Assembly: GCF_016887565.1 (NCBI RefSeq)
Contig: NZ_CP069396.1
Coordinates: forward strand, 9,902,001 to 9,966,000
DNA: 64,000 nucleotides
Direction of reading: 5' to 3'
DNA from: Archangium violaceum
GTDB lineage: Bacteria > Myxococcota > Myxococcia > Myxococcales > Myxococcaceae
The translations under genes were made by a program, and so were the position numbers. The notes beneath the pieces were generated by a model that was given only the letters and a program-made list of their open reading frames with translations, was not told the DNA's origin and ran no database searches. Below are positions 26,962 to 35,890 of this stretch, in pieces. Each line of letters starts with the position of its first letter. The first letter of the stretch is position 1.

Positions 26962-29847
26962 TCAGGGCGCTTCCTTCGTCTCGAGGATGTTGAACTCCAC
27001 GCGGCGGTTCTTGTCGCGGCCCGCGGCCGTCGCGTTGGTGCTCACCGGCTTCGTCTCGCCGTAGCCCACCGCCTCGAGCCGCTCGGGCGCGATGCCATCC
27101 TGCTCGACGAGGTGCTTGCGCACGCTGTTGGCGCGACGCTGGGAGAGATCCTGGTTGAAGGCATCCGCGCCCTGGCTGTCGGTGTGGCCCTCCACTCGCA
27201 CCTTGGAGACATGCGGGTTGGCACGCAGCACCTGCGCCACCTGCTTCAGCAGAGAGAAGGAGCGCTCGAGGATCACGTCCTTGTTCGTGGCGAAGTAGAC
27301 CTTCTCCAGGATGACGATCCGCTCCCGCTCGAGGCGTACCTTCTCCTTGCCCTGATCCGGGCAGCCATCCTCGTCCTGGACACCGTTGATGGTCTCCGGC
27401 TCGGCCGGGCACTTGTCGGCCGCGTCCGCGACACCGTCATGGTCGTTGTCCGGATCCGGGCAGCCGTCCGCGTCCTCGAAGCCGTCCTTGTCCTCGGCCA
27501 CCTGAGGGCAGCGATCCTGGTCGTCCGTCAGGCCATCCCCATCCGAGTCCACGGGCGGCGGGGGAGGCAGCTCGTCTGGACAGCCGTCCGTATCCTCGAA
27601 GCCGTTCGAGCTCTCCGCGACGTCGGGGCAACGGTCGTTGACGTCGAGGATGCCATCCTGGTCGGTGTCCGGATTCGGGGGCGGCGGAGGCTCGGTGCGC
27701 ACGGGCTCGACATGCCGGGCCTCGGTCCAGGCGATTCCCGCGAACAGCCGGAAGGCCGGCGTGCCATAGCCACGGGTGATACCGGGGCCACCGCCCAGGT
27801 GCGCCGCCAGCGAGTCCGTGAAGTGGTACCGCAGGGCGGCGAGCAGCTCGAGCGGGCTCTCCTCGACCTGGGTCTCCTTCAGCCCGAGCGCGCCCGCCAG
27901 GGTGGCCTCGGCGGAGATCCGGTGCGAACCGAGCTGGAAGGGCAGCTCCGCCCCCAGGCCGTAGGCGAGCTCGTTGCCCGCGTTCAGGTTGTAGAACCGC
28001 GCACCGGGCTGGAGGTTGACCCCCACGTTGGCGAGCACGCGCGGGCCTCCGTCCCTGCCCCACTCACCGAGCAGTCGAGGAAACACGGCGACGCCATCGC
28101 GGCCGAGGAAGTCCCTGCCGCCCGAGGTGGGCAGGAGCACCGGCACGGCGATACCCAGGCGCAGCCCGCTGTCGGTGGAGAGCAGGCGCGCCTTGGGTAC
28201 CAGGCGCAGATCTCCCACGCCGGTGACATTCAAGCCCCCGGGGAGGAGGGGGGACACGGACGCGGCGGAACCGGAGCCCTGGGAGGTGATGGGCAGCGCC
28301 ACGCCGAGCTCGAACCGGTCGAAGAGGGCGACGGAGCCCATCAGGTCGAAGGTGAACTGGTCCCTGACGATCTCGTAGACGAAGTCCCCGGTGCGGGGCT
28401 TGAGGAAGTTGAGCGGATCCTTCGCGTAGTTGAAGGAGAGGCCCAGGTTCCAGTCGAGGTGCTGCCCGACCTGGGCGCCGTGAACGCCCAGCACATCGCG
28501 CGAGCCCGGGCCCGGCTTGAACTGCTGCACGTCGATGGCCTGGGAGGCGGACTGGGCGTGCGCAGGCGCCGAGACGAGCACGGTGGCAAACAGGCCCAGG
28601 AGCCCCCACCCCGCCCTCGAACCGCGGAGCGCCTGGCGACGGCGCAGCAGCGGCAAGGAGAGCAACGACAGCAGCGGCAGCAACGTGCTCGTGCCGGTGG
28701 AGGAGCAGCCACGGCCCACGACGGACAGATCGTCCGAGTAGTCGTACGGCTTGCCACCCGCGTTGACCTCCTCGCCATCCAGGGAGCCACCGTGATCGGT
28801 GTCGGGATCATTCGGGTCCGACTCCGTGTCCCCGAGGCGGCCGTCATGGTTGGCGTCCTCCCTGCCATCCTCGAGGCCATCACCATCCGAGTCCGCGTTG
28901 AGCGGATCGGTGGTGGTGGACGGGTCGGTGTCCGGAGTGAAGAGCGACGGGTCGGTGCCAGTACCCTCGGCCTGTGTCAGGCCCCGCTCCAGGCCATCAC
29001 TCAGCCCATCACCGTCCGTGTCGGGATCATTCGGGTCGGTGCCGAGCTCGACCTCGTTCGTATCCTCGAGGCCATCACCATCGGAGTCCACCGCGCCCAC
29101 CGTCACGGTGACGTTGACGATCGTAGTGTCGCTGCTGCCATCGGACAGGGTGTACGTGAACGTCACCGACCCAATGAAACCGGACGCGGGCGTGAACCTC
29201 ACGCCATCGCCATTGGGCGTCACCTCCACCGTCCCGCCCGTGGTGGGCTGCGTCACCGCCTCGACGAAGAGCGACTCATCGGTGTCCGGCGCGATCGAAT
29301 CGTTGGCCAGCACGTCCAGCGTGGCGGCACTGCTTTCCTCCTTCAACGGGAACGTGTCGTCCACGCCCGTCGGAGGATCATTCACCGGCATCACCATCAC
29401 CCACACCGAGGCCGTGGCCGTGCCCTCGTAGCCGTCGGACACCGTGTACGAGAACTTCACGATCCCGTTGAAGTTGGACTCCGGGGTAAAGGTCACCAGG
29501 CCGTTGGACAGCTTCACCGTGCCGCCCTCGTCAGGCTGGGACACCTCCGTCACCCTCAGCAGCACACCCGCCTCCGGCTGAGGGGTGTCGTTGGCCAGCA
29601 CGTCCACCACGCTCGAGGCGCTGTCCTCATCCACCGCCACCTCGTCGTCCATCAAGGCCAGTGGGTTGTTGTCCGCGAGCACCCCGGCGATAGAGGTACC
29701 CCTCGTGGGTGCCACCTCCGGAATGCTCCCGGAGGATGGCGCCGCCGAGCACGCGGCGAGAATCCCCACGAGCAGGCCAGCCAGGGCGCTGGAGCGGAGA
29801 GGACTTTCGGAACGAATGGAGAGCTTCGGACTTCGGGAATGGCTCAT
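26962..29847 (-). CDS. surface protein fusion: Ig/cadherin-like plus TSP3 plus internal MYXO-CTERM-like signal, then OmpA-family barrel
   Basis: 961 aa in one uninterrupted frame. Lipoprotein signal to C33 (GILAAC). Two VDVLANDT-type Ig/cadherin-like repeats (about 60-245), then DSDGDGLEDxxE thrombospondin-3 calcium repeats (about 250-370). Next is GRGCSSTGTS with C381, a hydrophobic stretch of about 14 residues and RRR (402-404), exactly the layout of a MYXO-CTERM sorting tail, which is normally terminal. It is followed at once by a second signal-peptide-like segment ending APAHA-Q (about 408-432), a probable beta-barrel (432 to about 700), more TSP3 repeats and an OmpA peptidoglycan-binding domain (EGHTDSQGADAFN, QRRANSV, NRRVEF). 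Start ATG 29847; no strong RBS. Known OmpA-type proteins of this sort lack the first half. Confidence 0.85.
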   Translation of the reverse strand: MSHSRSPKLSIRSESPLRSSALAGLLVGILAACSAAPSSGSIPEVAPTRGTSIAGVLADNNPLALMDDEVAVDEDSASSVVDVLANDTPQPEAGVLLRVTEVSQPDEGGTVKLSNGLVTFTPESNFNGIVKFSYTVSDGYEGTATASVWVMVMPVNDPPTGVDDTFPLKEESSAATLDVLANDSIAPDTDESLFVEAVTQPTTGGTVEVTPNGDGVRFTPASGFIGSVTFTYTLSDGSSDTTIVNVTVTVGAVDSDGDGLEDTNEVELGTDPNDPDTDGDGLSDGLERGLTQAEGTGTDPSLFTPDTDPSTTTDPLNADSDGDGLEDGREDANHDGRLGDTESDPNDPDTDHGGSLDGEEVNAGGKPYDYSDDLSVVGRGCSSTGTSTLLPLLSLLSLPLLRRRQALRGSRAGWGLLGLFATVLVSAPAHAQSASQAIDVQQFKPGPGSRDVLGVHGAQVGQHLDWNLGLSFNYAKDPLNFLKPRTGDFVYEIVRDQFTFDLMGSVALFDRFELGVALPITSQGSGSAASVSPLLPGGLNVTGVGDLRLVPKARLLSTDSGLRLGIAVPVLLPTSGGRDFLGRDGVAVFPRLLGEWGRDGGPRVLANVGVNLQPGARFYNLNAGNELAYGLGAELPFQLGSHRISAEATLAGALGLKETQVEESPLELLAALRYHFTDSLAAHLGGGPGITRGYGTPAFRLFAGIAWTEARHVEPVRTEPPPPPNPDTDQDGILDVNDRCPDVAESSNGFEDTDGCPDELPPPPPVDSDGDGLTDDQDRCPQVAEDKDGFEDADGCPDPDNDHDGVADAADKCPAEPETINGVQDEDGCPDQGKEKVRLERERIVILEKVYFATNKDVILERSFSLLKQVAQVLRANPHVSKVRVEGHTDSQGADAFNQDLSQRRANSVRKHLVEQDGIAPERLEAVGYGETKPVSTNATAAGRDKNRRVEFNILETKEAP

Positions 29848-30161
29848 GGATGGATCGCAGCCGGCTCTCACGGTCAGGAACGAACGGCGACCGTGGTGCG
29901 CGGCAGCTCCCGCTCTGGGATGGAGGAAGGTTCTGGGTTCGAGGCGGCTGGAATGTCGCGTGGCCTGGGGCTCGCGCGAGAAGACGCCGCTCAGGGCGGC
30001 GTCGTGACACGCCGCCATGCTTCGAGATGAACCGAGGCACCGTGCATGCACGCATCACTGCGTGACGTACTGGTAGACCTCGCCCGTCACCGAGAAACCA
30101 CCTCCGCCGCCGGGCCCTCCTCACGTCGGCGAGCACTGCCGACGCGTCCATCGCGGGTGTT
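29848..30161. other. 314-nt intergenic region upstream of the OmpA-fusion gene
   Basis: Lies between the start of the OmpA-fusion gene and the stop of the zinc-finger gene, both on the minus strand, so it must hold the promoter of the former. I see no convincing sigma-70 or sigma-54 boxes, no hairpin of note and no conserved small frame. The part next to the zinc-finger gene stop shows no clear terminator. Confidence 0.5.
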
Positions 30162-31346
30162 TCAGAAGGTGAAGTCCCGCTCGAAGATCTCGTTGTTGCC
30201 CACCCGCACCATCAGGTGGGCGGTGCGACCGCCGCCAGTGCCGAGATCGAACTGGAGACCTTCCGGACCTTGCTGGGGCTTGAGCGAGGGCTTGCCAGGG
30301 GCGAGGAACACAGCCGCCGTGACGGGACGCCCCACGAGGGGTTGAACCAGGAGCCGGGCCCGCTGACGCTCTCTGACGAGCACCACGCGGAACTCCCGCC
30401 GCTCCTCCAGCACATCACGCTGCTCGGGATGGCGCGCGGCACCTGGCCTGCGCGCTGGCTCCGCCGAGCGCGAAGAGCGGGCGGCGGGGGCGGGCCGCTC
30501 CTGCTCCTCCATCGCCTGCTCGATGGCGTCGTCCCCCTCCTCCAACGCCCAGATGGCCTGCGCGCACTCCAGGCAGTCCTCCGTATGGCGATCCACCCAG
30601 GCCAGCTCGCTCGCGGACATCATCCCCATGTCGAAGCGCCACAACTCCTCTTCGCTCAGGTGTAGCGGCTGACGCTTGGGGGGAGCTTCGACGGACGCGG
30701 TGCTCGACAGGTCCGCGCGGCACGCCGGGCAACTGTCCAGATGGGGACTCGGCCGCTCGGGTTTGTTGCCCAGGGCGGCCATGAAGTCGTCGCACTCGGC
30801 CCGGTCGCTGAACCACCAGGCCCGCGCCCGCTCGGCGGCATCGAGCATGTCGCGCTCGGCTCTGCGCTGCGGGTTGAGGGGGATGAACCAGCGGGCCTTC
30901 GGACGCAGTGCGGTGTCCAGACGTCCCAGGCCCTCGCGAAACGAATTCAACCGCCGTGCTGTCTCTGCCTCGAGCGGACCATGAAGTGATTCCCACTGCG
31001 TTATCGCGCGGAGGGCTGATTCGGCCCTGTCTCGCGCGGAGAGACCTTCCACGGAGGAGGTGCGCCACAACTCCGCCTCTTCTCCTCCGTCCCCGAGCGC
31101 CACCTCGGCGGCCTCCTCCGCGGCGCGAAGGAGCGCGGGTTGCAGCGTCTCGGGCTTCTGCGCCCGGAGCCAGGCGTCGATGTCATCGCGAGAGAGGCCC
31201 CGAAGGGCCCGCTCGACACCCTCTCCTCCCAACCGCTCGCCGCGCCGGAGGATGTCCCCAATCAGCACGAGCGAGTCATTCCTGGGAGCGCCACCCCGAG
31301 CGAGCTGCTCACGCCGGGCCTGATAACGAGAGAGTGTGTCATTCAT
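30162..31346 (-). CDS. zinc-finger regulator, candidate anti-sigma factor with two HxxxCxxC modules
   Basis: 394 aa, no membrane helix. Two zinc-finger-type motifs: HLDSCPACRADL (about residue 200) and HTEDCLECAQAIW (about residue 255), both HxxxCxxC, as in cytosolic ZAS anti-sigma factors. The N-terminal 190 residues are helical and unrecognised; the C-terminal 100 residues after a Pro/Ala/Ser-rich linker are beta-like (GRPVTAAVFLAPG, AHLMVRVGNNEIFERDF). ATG 31346 has a strong ggaGGAGGGtacgcg site. It is 28 nt downstream of an ECF sigma gene on the same strand, so the two form an operon and it is probably its regulator (inference). Confidence 0.72.
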   Translation of the reverse strand: MNDTLSRYQARREQLARGGAPRNDSLVLIGDILRRGERLGGEGVERALRGLSRDDIDAWLRAQKPETLQPALLRAAEEAAEVALGDGGEEAELWRTSSVEGLSARDRAESALRAITQWESLHGPLEAETARRLNSFREGLGRLDTALRPKARWFIPLNPQRRAERDMLDAAERARAWWFSDRAECDDFMAALGNKPERPSPHLDSCPACRADLSSTASVEAPPKRQPLHLSEEELWRFDMGMMSASELAWVDRHTEDCLECAQAIWALEEGDDAIEQAMEEQERPAPAARSSRSAEPARRPGAARHPEQRDVLEERREFRVVLVRERQRARLLVQPLVGRPVTAAVFLAPGKPSLKPQQGPEGLQFDLGTGGGRTAHLMVRVGNNEIFERDFTF

Positions 31347-31374
31347 CGCGTACCCTCCTCCGGGTACAAAGGGC

Positions 31375-32037
31375 TCACTCCCTCCCGCCCTCCTTCTGGA
31401 GGTCGAGCAGATAGAGCCGCAGGTAGGCCTGTGCACGGCTGACGCGCTTGTACGAGTTGACCACGCTGATGTTGAGGCGTCGGGCGCATTCCTCGTGGTC
31501 CTCTACGTCCTGGTGGTGGTACAGGTCCCACGCACCCGCTTCCTTGGGATGCTCTTGCTGGAGACGCTCGAAGGCGCGCCAGTAGACTTCCTGGGCCTCG
31601 GTGCGCTCCTCGCGCCGGCGCGACACTTCCACCGCGCGGGCCACCTCGGAAGGTGGCTCCTCCATGACGTCATCGGGGTCCGCCGAGGCCGGAGCGAGGT
31701 CCTCGCGCTGGCGCCGGTAGAAGTCGATGGCCACGTGCTTGACGATGCGCAGGAAGAACGTCTTGGGAGACGCGCTCCGCCCGGGCATCTGCTCGGAGAC
31801 ACCGCGGAACTGGTCCAGGCCGCGGTCGAGGAACTTGCCGACCGCGTCCTGGTAGAGCTCATCGGCATCCGCCGGGGAGCCGCGGCCGTAGCTGGCCTGG
31901 ATCTTGGAGATGACGTAACGGGCCGGACGGGCCCAGCGCTCGCAGAGCGCGCCGAGCGGAGCCCCGACGGCCTCGCCCGCGGCGCGGCGCTGGAGCACCT
32001 CAGCGAAAAGTTCGTCGTCCGTGAGTTCGTTGAACAC
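31375..32037 (-). CDS. RNA polymerase sigma-70 family (ECF-like) sigma factor
   Basis: 220 aa. Region 2 is seen in ADADELYQDAVGKFLDRG and SPKTFFLRIVKHVAIDFYRR (about 55-110). The central part is acidic, and region 4 lies at the C-terminus (DHEECARRLNISVVNSYKRVSRAQAYLR), with the recognition helix around SVVNSYKRV. GTG start at 32037 preceded by cGAGGtcc. First gene of a two-gene operon with the zinc-finger protein. Divergent from a histidine kinase across 353 nt. Target regulon not visible; autoregulation from that gap is likely. Confidence 0.8.
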   Translation of the reverse strand: MFNELTDDELFAEVLQRRAAGEAVGAPLGALCERWARPARYVISKIQASYGRGSPADADELYQDAVGKFLDRGLDQFRGVSEQMPGRSASPKTFFLRIVKHVAIDFYRRQREDLAPASADPDDVMEEPPSEVARAVEVSRRREERTEAQEVYWRAFERLQQEHPKEAGAWDLYHHQDVEDHEECARRLNISVVNSYKRVSRAQAYLRLYLLDLQKEGGRE

Positions 32038-32390
32038 CGGAAGGACCTCGGAGCACCGCCAGGAGGCACGAGCCCCCCGCCTGGGCAGGGTGGGGTTCGG
32101 TGAAACGGCGGGTCAAGGTAGCACGACGGCATCCGAAGACAGCCTCCCGAAGACACGGTCCCGGGTGTCCGACAGCAGGCACACGGGGGGTGTCCAGAAG
32201 GCAGGGACGGAACCCACCCTGGCTTCCTGACAACGATTTTCCGGTCCATTTTCGACCCGTTTTCCCGGTTCCGGGCCCTCGGGCGTCCCCCCACCCCGAC
32301 AGGGGTACGAGCGGCCTGGACGACCTGACGGGCCCCATCGGTTGGCGTATTGTCACCCCTTGGAAACTCCCAGGGGGAGGAGGACAGGGA
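32038..32390. other. 353-nt intergenic region between divergent sigma factor and histidine kinase genes
   Basis: No gene. The portion around 32221-32275 is the least GC-rich of the region and, read on the minus strand, contains GGAACC at 32268-32273, which resembles an ECF -35 element oriented toward the sigma gene. I cannot find a matching -10 with confidence. On the plus strand a long purine-rich ribosome site (ggggGAGGAGGa, 32373-32383) serves the kinase gene. No stable hairpin stands out. Confidence 0.4.
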
Positions 32391-34958
32391 ATGTGGGGAT
32401 CCCACCCGGACGTCGAGGCCCCACCCGCTCGGCAGCACGAGGCACGACCCGAGGGCGGGGGGACCCGGCCCGGGGAGGTCGCGGACGCCCGCCTCCTGGT
32501 GATGGGAGAGCCTCACTCCGACCTGGCGGGTGTGAAGGCCATGCTGGCCCCCCTGGGTCAGCCCGTACACGAGACCGTCGACTGGAACGGGGAGCTCGAG
32601 GCCCTGCTCGACATGGAGCTCGCCTGCATCCTCGTGGACGCGCGCCAGGGCTGGTCCGTGGGCGTCGAGACGGCCCTGCGCCTGCGCGACCAGGAGAGGA
32701 CCCGGCACATCCCCCTCCTCCTGCTCGCGACGAGCGCCTGTGACCGGGCGGACCTGCTGCGCTGCTGTGGGCTGAGCACGGTGGACTGCCTGCTGGAACC
32801 CATCCACCCGGAGTTCCTGCGCGCCAAGGTGGGGATGTTCATCGAGCTCCACCGCCGGGAGCGCACGCTGCGGGCGGCGCTCGACCGGGCCGAGCGCGCC
32901 GAGGCGGTGGCACGCGAGAGCGAGCGCATGCTGCGCACCCTGCTGGGAAATCTGCCGGGCATGGCCTACCGCTGCCACGACACGCCCGGCTACCCCTTCT
33001 CCTATGCGAGCCCGGGTGCGCTGGAGCTCACCGGCTACGGCCCCGAGGACTTCACCAGCCATCGCGTGTCCAGGGAGGAGCTCATCCACCCCGACGACCT
33101 CCGGAGGGTGCGCGAAGGCATCCAGATGGCGCTCGACGCGCGCACGCCCATCACCCTCACCTACCGGATCCGCACGCGCACCGGCAAGGAGCGCTGGGTA
33201 TGGGAGCGGGGGGTGGCCATCCATGAGGAACCCCAGGCCGAGCTCCCGATCCTGGAGGGCTTCATCACCGACATCACCCCGCTGCACCGCGCCGAGCAGG
33301 AGCGGGAGGAGCTGCTGATCCAGGCGAGGGCGGAACACGGCCGCATGGAGACCATCATCCAGCAACTGCCGTGCGCGGTACACATCGCCGAGGCGCCCAC
33401 GGGGCGGACCCTGGCCGTCAATGCCCGGGCCGAGCAGCTCCTCGGACACCCGATGATCGAGGTGCGCTGCCTCCAGGACTTCGCCCGTTACCGGGCCATC
33501 CACGCGGACGGAAGCCGGTACACGGCGGAGGAGTACCCCATCGCGCGGGTGCTGCTCACCGGGAAGGCCCAGCCGGAGGAGGAGGTGCTCTATGATCGGC
33601 CCGACGGCTCCGTGCGGGTCTTCCTCATCAGCGCCGGGCCCATCCTGGACAGACAGGGGCAACTGCAGGCGGTGGTGGCCAGCTTCATCGACATCACCGG
33701 ACTCAGGCGTGCCGAGCGGCGCCAGGCCTTCCTCGCCTCGGTGAGCGAGACGCTGGCCAGCTCGCTCGACTACGAGGCCACGCTGGCCCACGTGGTGCAG
33801 CGGGCCGTGCCCGTCCTCGGGGACTGCTGCACGCTGGACATGCTCGAGCCGGATGGCTCCATCCGCCGGCTGGCGGTGGCCCATGTGGACCCGGGCCGGG
33901 CGGAGCTCGCCTGGGAGCTGGCCCGGAGCTACCCCATCCGCCTCGATTCGAACGGCGGGTCGGGCGCCGTCATCCGCACCGGGAAGACACAGCTGACGGC
34001 CGAAATCCCCGACCACGCCCTCGCCCGGTTCGCGCGCGACGCCCGGCACCTGGAGCTGCTGCGAGGGCTCAGGGCCACCTCCGCGCTGGTCGTCCCCCTG
34101 CACGCCCGCGGCCGCACGTTCGGAGCGCTCTCCCTCGGCTACGGTGGCCCGGGCCACCGCTATGGTCCCGAGGAGCAACTGCTGGCCGAGGAGCTGGCGC
34201 GCCGCGCCGCGCTCGCGGTGGACAACGCGCGCCTCTACCGTGAGGCCCAGCTCGCGGTGCAGCTGCGCGACGAGTTCCTCTCGGTGGCCTCGCACGAGCT
34301 GAAGACGCCCCTCACGCCCCTGCACCTCAAGCTCTCCGCCCTGTCGCGCGAGCTCCCGCGCTGCTGTGTAGGGGACACCCGCTCGCAGGGCCTGCAGCGC
34401 CACGTGGACGTGGCCAGACGCCAGGTGCACAAGATGTCCACGCTCATCAACTCGCTGCTCGACGTCAGCCGCCTGTCGCAGGGGAAGCTGAAGCTGGAGC
34501 CGGAGGACACGGACCTGGGCGAGGTGCTGGCCGAGGTGGCGGCCTGGTTCGTGCCCGAGGCGGCCCGGGTGGGCTCGGAGCTGCGGGTGGAGGGAGAGAC
34601 GCGGGTGCCCGGCTGTTGGGACAGGCTGCGGCTGGAGCAGGTCGTCACGAATCTCATCTCCAACGCCATCCGCTACGGAGCCGGCCGTCCCATCATCGCC
34701 CGGCTGGAGGTGGAGACGGACCTGGCGCGGCTGGTGGTGCGGGACCAGGGCATCGGCATCGCGCCCGAGGCCCAGGAGCGCATCTTCGGCAAGTTCGAGC
34801 GGGCCGTGTCGGACCGGCACTCCGGCGGCCTGGGACTGGGGCTCTACATCACCCGGAGCATCGTGGAGGCGATGGGCGGAAGCATCCGCGTGGAGAGCCG
34901 CCTGGGCGAGGGCTCCACCTTCACCGTCGAGCTGCCCCGCTGTCAGGAAGGCCGGTGA
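32391..34958 (+). CDS. hybrid-type sensor histidine kinase: receiver-like, PAS, PAS, GAF, HisKA, HATPase
   Basis: 855 aa, soluble. Residues about 35-155 form a degenerate receiver-like fold (DARLLVMGEPHSDLAGVKAML, ACILVDARQGWSVGVETALRLR) whose phospho-Asp may be the D of VDARQ. PAS 1 is at about 185-305 (HPDDLRR), PAS 2 at about 325-440, GAF at about 450-600. HisKA has SHELKTPLTPLHL with H635, and HATPase_c has NAIRYGAGRP, DQGIGIAPE and GLGLGLYI. Start at ATG 32391 with strong GGAGGAGG. Orphan: no cognate regulator adjacent. Likely signals from an intracellular ligand through GAF or PAS. Confidence 0.88.
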   Translation: MWGSHPDVEAPPARQHEARPEGGGTRPGEVADARLLVMGEPHSDLAGVKAMLAPLGQPVHETVDWNGELEALLDMELACILVDARQGWSVGVETALRLRDQERTRHIPLLLLATSACDRADLLRCCGLSTVDCLLEPIHPEFLRAKVGMFIELHRRERTLRAALDRAERAEAVARESERMLRTLLGNLPGMAYRCHDTPGYPFSYASPGALELTGYGPEDFTSHRVSREELIHPDDLRRVREGIQMALDARTPITLTYRIRTRTGKERWVWERGVAIHEEPQAELPILEGFITDITPLHRAEQEREELLIQARAEHGRMETIIQQLPCAVHIAEAPTGRTLAVNARAEQLLGHPMIEVRCLQDFARYRAIHADGSRYTAEEYPIARVLLTGKAQPEEEVLYDRPDGSVRVFLISAGPILDRQGQLQAVVASFIDITGLRRAERRQAFLASVSETLASSLDYEATLAHVVQRAVPVLGDCCTLDMLEPDGSIRRLAVAHVDPGRAELAWELARSYPIRLDSNGGSGAVIRTGKTQLTAEIPDHALARFARDARHLELLRGLRATSALVVPLHARGRTFGALSLGYGGPGHRYGPEEQLLAEELARRAALAVDNARLYREAQLAVQLRDEFLSVASHELKTPLTPLHLKLSALSRELPRCCVGDTRSQGLQRHVDVARRQVHKMSTLINSLLDVSRLSQGKLKLEPEDTDLGEVLAEVAAWFVPEAARVGSELRVEGETRVPGCWDRLRLEQVVTNLISNAIRYGAGRPIIARLEVETDLARLVVRDQGIGIAPEAQERIFGKFERAVSDRHSGGLGLGLYITRSIVEAMGGSIRVESRLGEGSTFTVELPRCQEGR

Positions 34959-35109
34959 GCGCGCGTCCTTGTGCGCGAATCCCATTTCAGGCACCCGGCC
35001 GGAGAGGCCCTACAAGCTCGCGGTGGTTCGACGCCACCGCACTGACCTCGAAAATCAGCCAGACCGGCTTCTCCACTCGGGCGCCCACTCCTTTCGAGGA
35101 AGCATCACC

Positions 35110-35814
35110 ATGTCTCGCACCATCGTCATCGGAGACCTCCACGGCTGTTACGACGAGGCCCTGGAGCTGCTCGACCGGGTGGGAGCCACCGCGAGCGACC
35201 GGATCATCTTCACGGGTGACCTGGTCGACCGGGGTCCCAAGCGCCGCGAATGCGTCGAGCTCGCCATGCGGCACGAGTCCATCCTCGGCAACCACGAGGA
35301 GAAGCACCTGCAGCAGCGCCGCCGCAAGGACGCCGACCTCCTTCCGGATCACCTGGAGACCCGGCAGGCACTCGGCCCCGAGCACCTGGAGTACTTCGCC
35401 ACCCTGCCCCACTTCATCCGCCTGCCCGAGTACAACGCCGTCGTCGTCCACGCGGGCGTCCTGCCCGGCAAGACGATCGAGGCGCAGGATCCCTACCACC
35501 TGCTGCACGCCCAGTGCGTGAGGCCGCCGGATCGCAAGAGCTTCTGGCCCTCGAAGGCCCCGGCCGACCACCGCTTCTGGACGCACCACTGGAAGGGCCC
35601 CGAGCGCGTCATCTTCGGACACACCGTCTTCGACCGGCCGCTCGTCACCGAGCACGCGGTGGGCATCGACACCGGGTGCGTCTACGGCCGCTCGCTCACC
35701 GCGGTGGTGCTCCCCTCGTGGGAGCTCGTCTCGGTGCCCGCGCGGCTGACGTACCGGGGCGGCAAGGACGTGACCCTGATCCCCATCCACGGCGACGTGA
35801 ACGTGTTCTCCTGA
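35110..35814 (+). CDS. metallophosphoesterase (PPP-like / diadenosine tetraphosphatase-like)
   Basis: 234 aa calcineurin-like phosphoesterase. Metal motifs in order: GDLHGCYDE (D and H), GDLVDRGP (D), GNHEEKH (N and H), VVHAGVLPG (H) and FGHTVFD (H). This set matches bacterial PrpA/ApaH-type enzymes acting on phosphoproteins or dinucleoside polyphosphates; which one cannot be told. Start ATG 35110 with cGAGGAagcatcacc; upstream in-frame codons lack family similarity. Preceded by a histidine kinase on the same strand with a 151-nt gap, so probably its own promoter. Confidence 0.85.
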   Translation: MSRTIVIGDLHGCYDEALELLDRVGATASDRIIFTGDLVDRGPKRRECVELAMRHESILGNHEEKHLQQRRRKDADLLPDHLETRQALGPEHLEYFATLPHFIRLPEYNAVVVHAGVLPGKTIEAQDPYHLLHAQCVRPPDRKSFWPSKAPADHRFWTHHWKGPERVIFGHTVFDRPLVTEHAVGIDTGCVYGRSLTAVVLPSWELVSVPARLTYRGGKDVTLIPIHGDVNVFS

Positions 35815-35890
35815 ACCCTTTCCAGCGCCGGTGGCCCCCCAGGACACCGCGCGCTATGGTCCCGCCCCGGACCCTCGACAGGGAATCGGA

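Noticed and set aside
26782-30030. Long plus-strand open frame opposite the OmpA-fusion gene
   Set aside because: Antisense to a protein with clear domains; its composition (Val/Arg/Gly/His) is typical of shadow frames.
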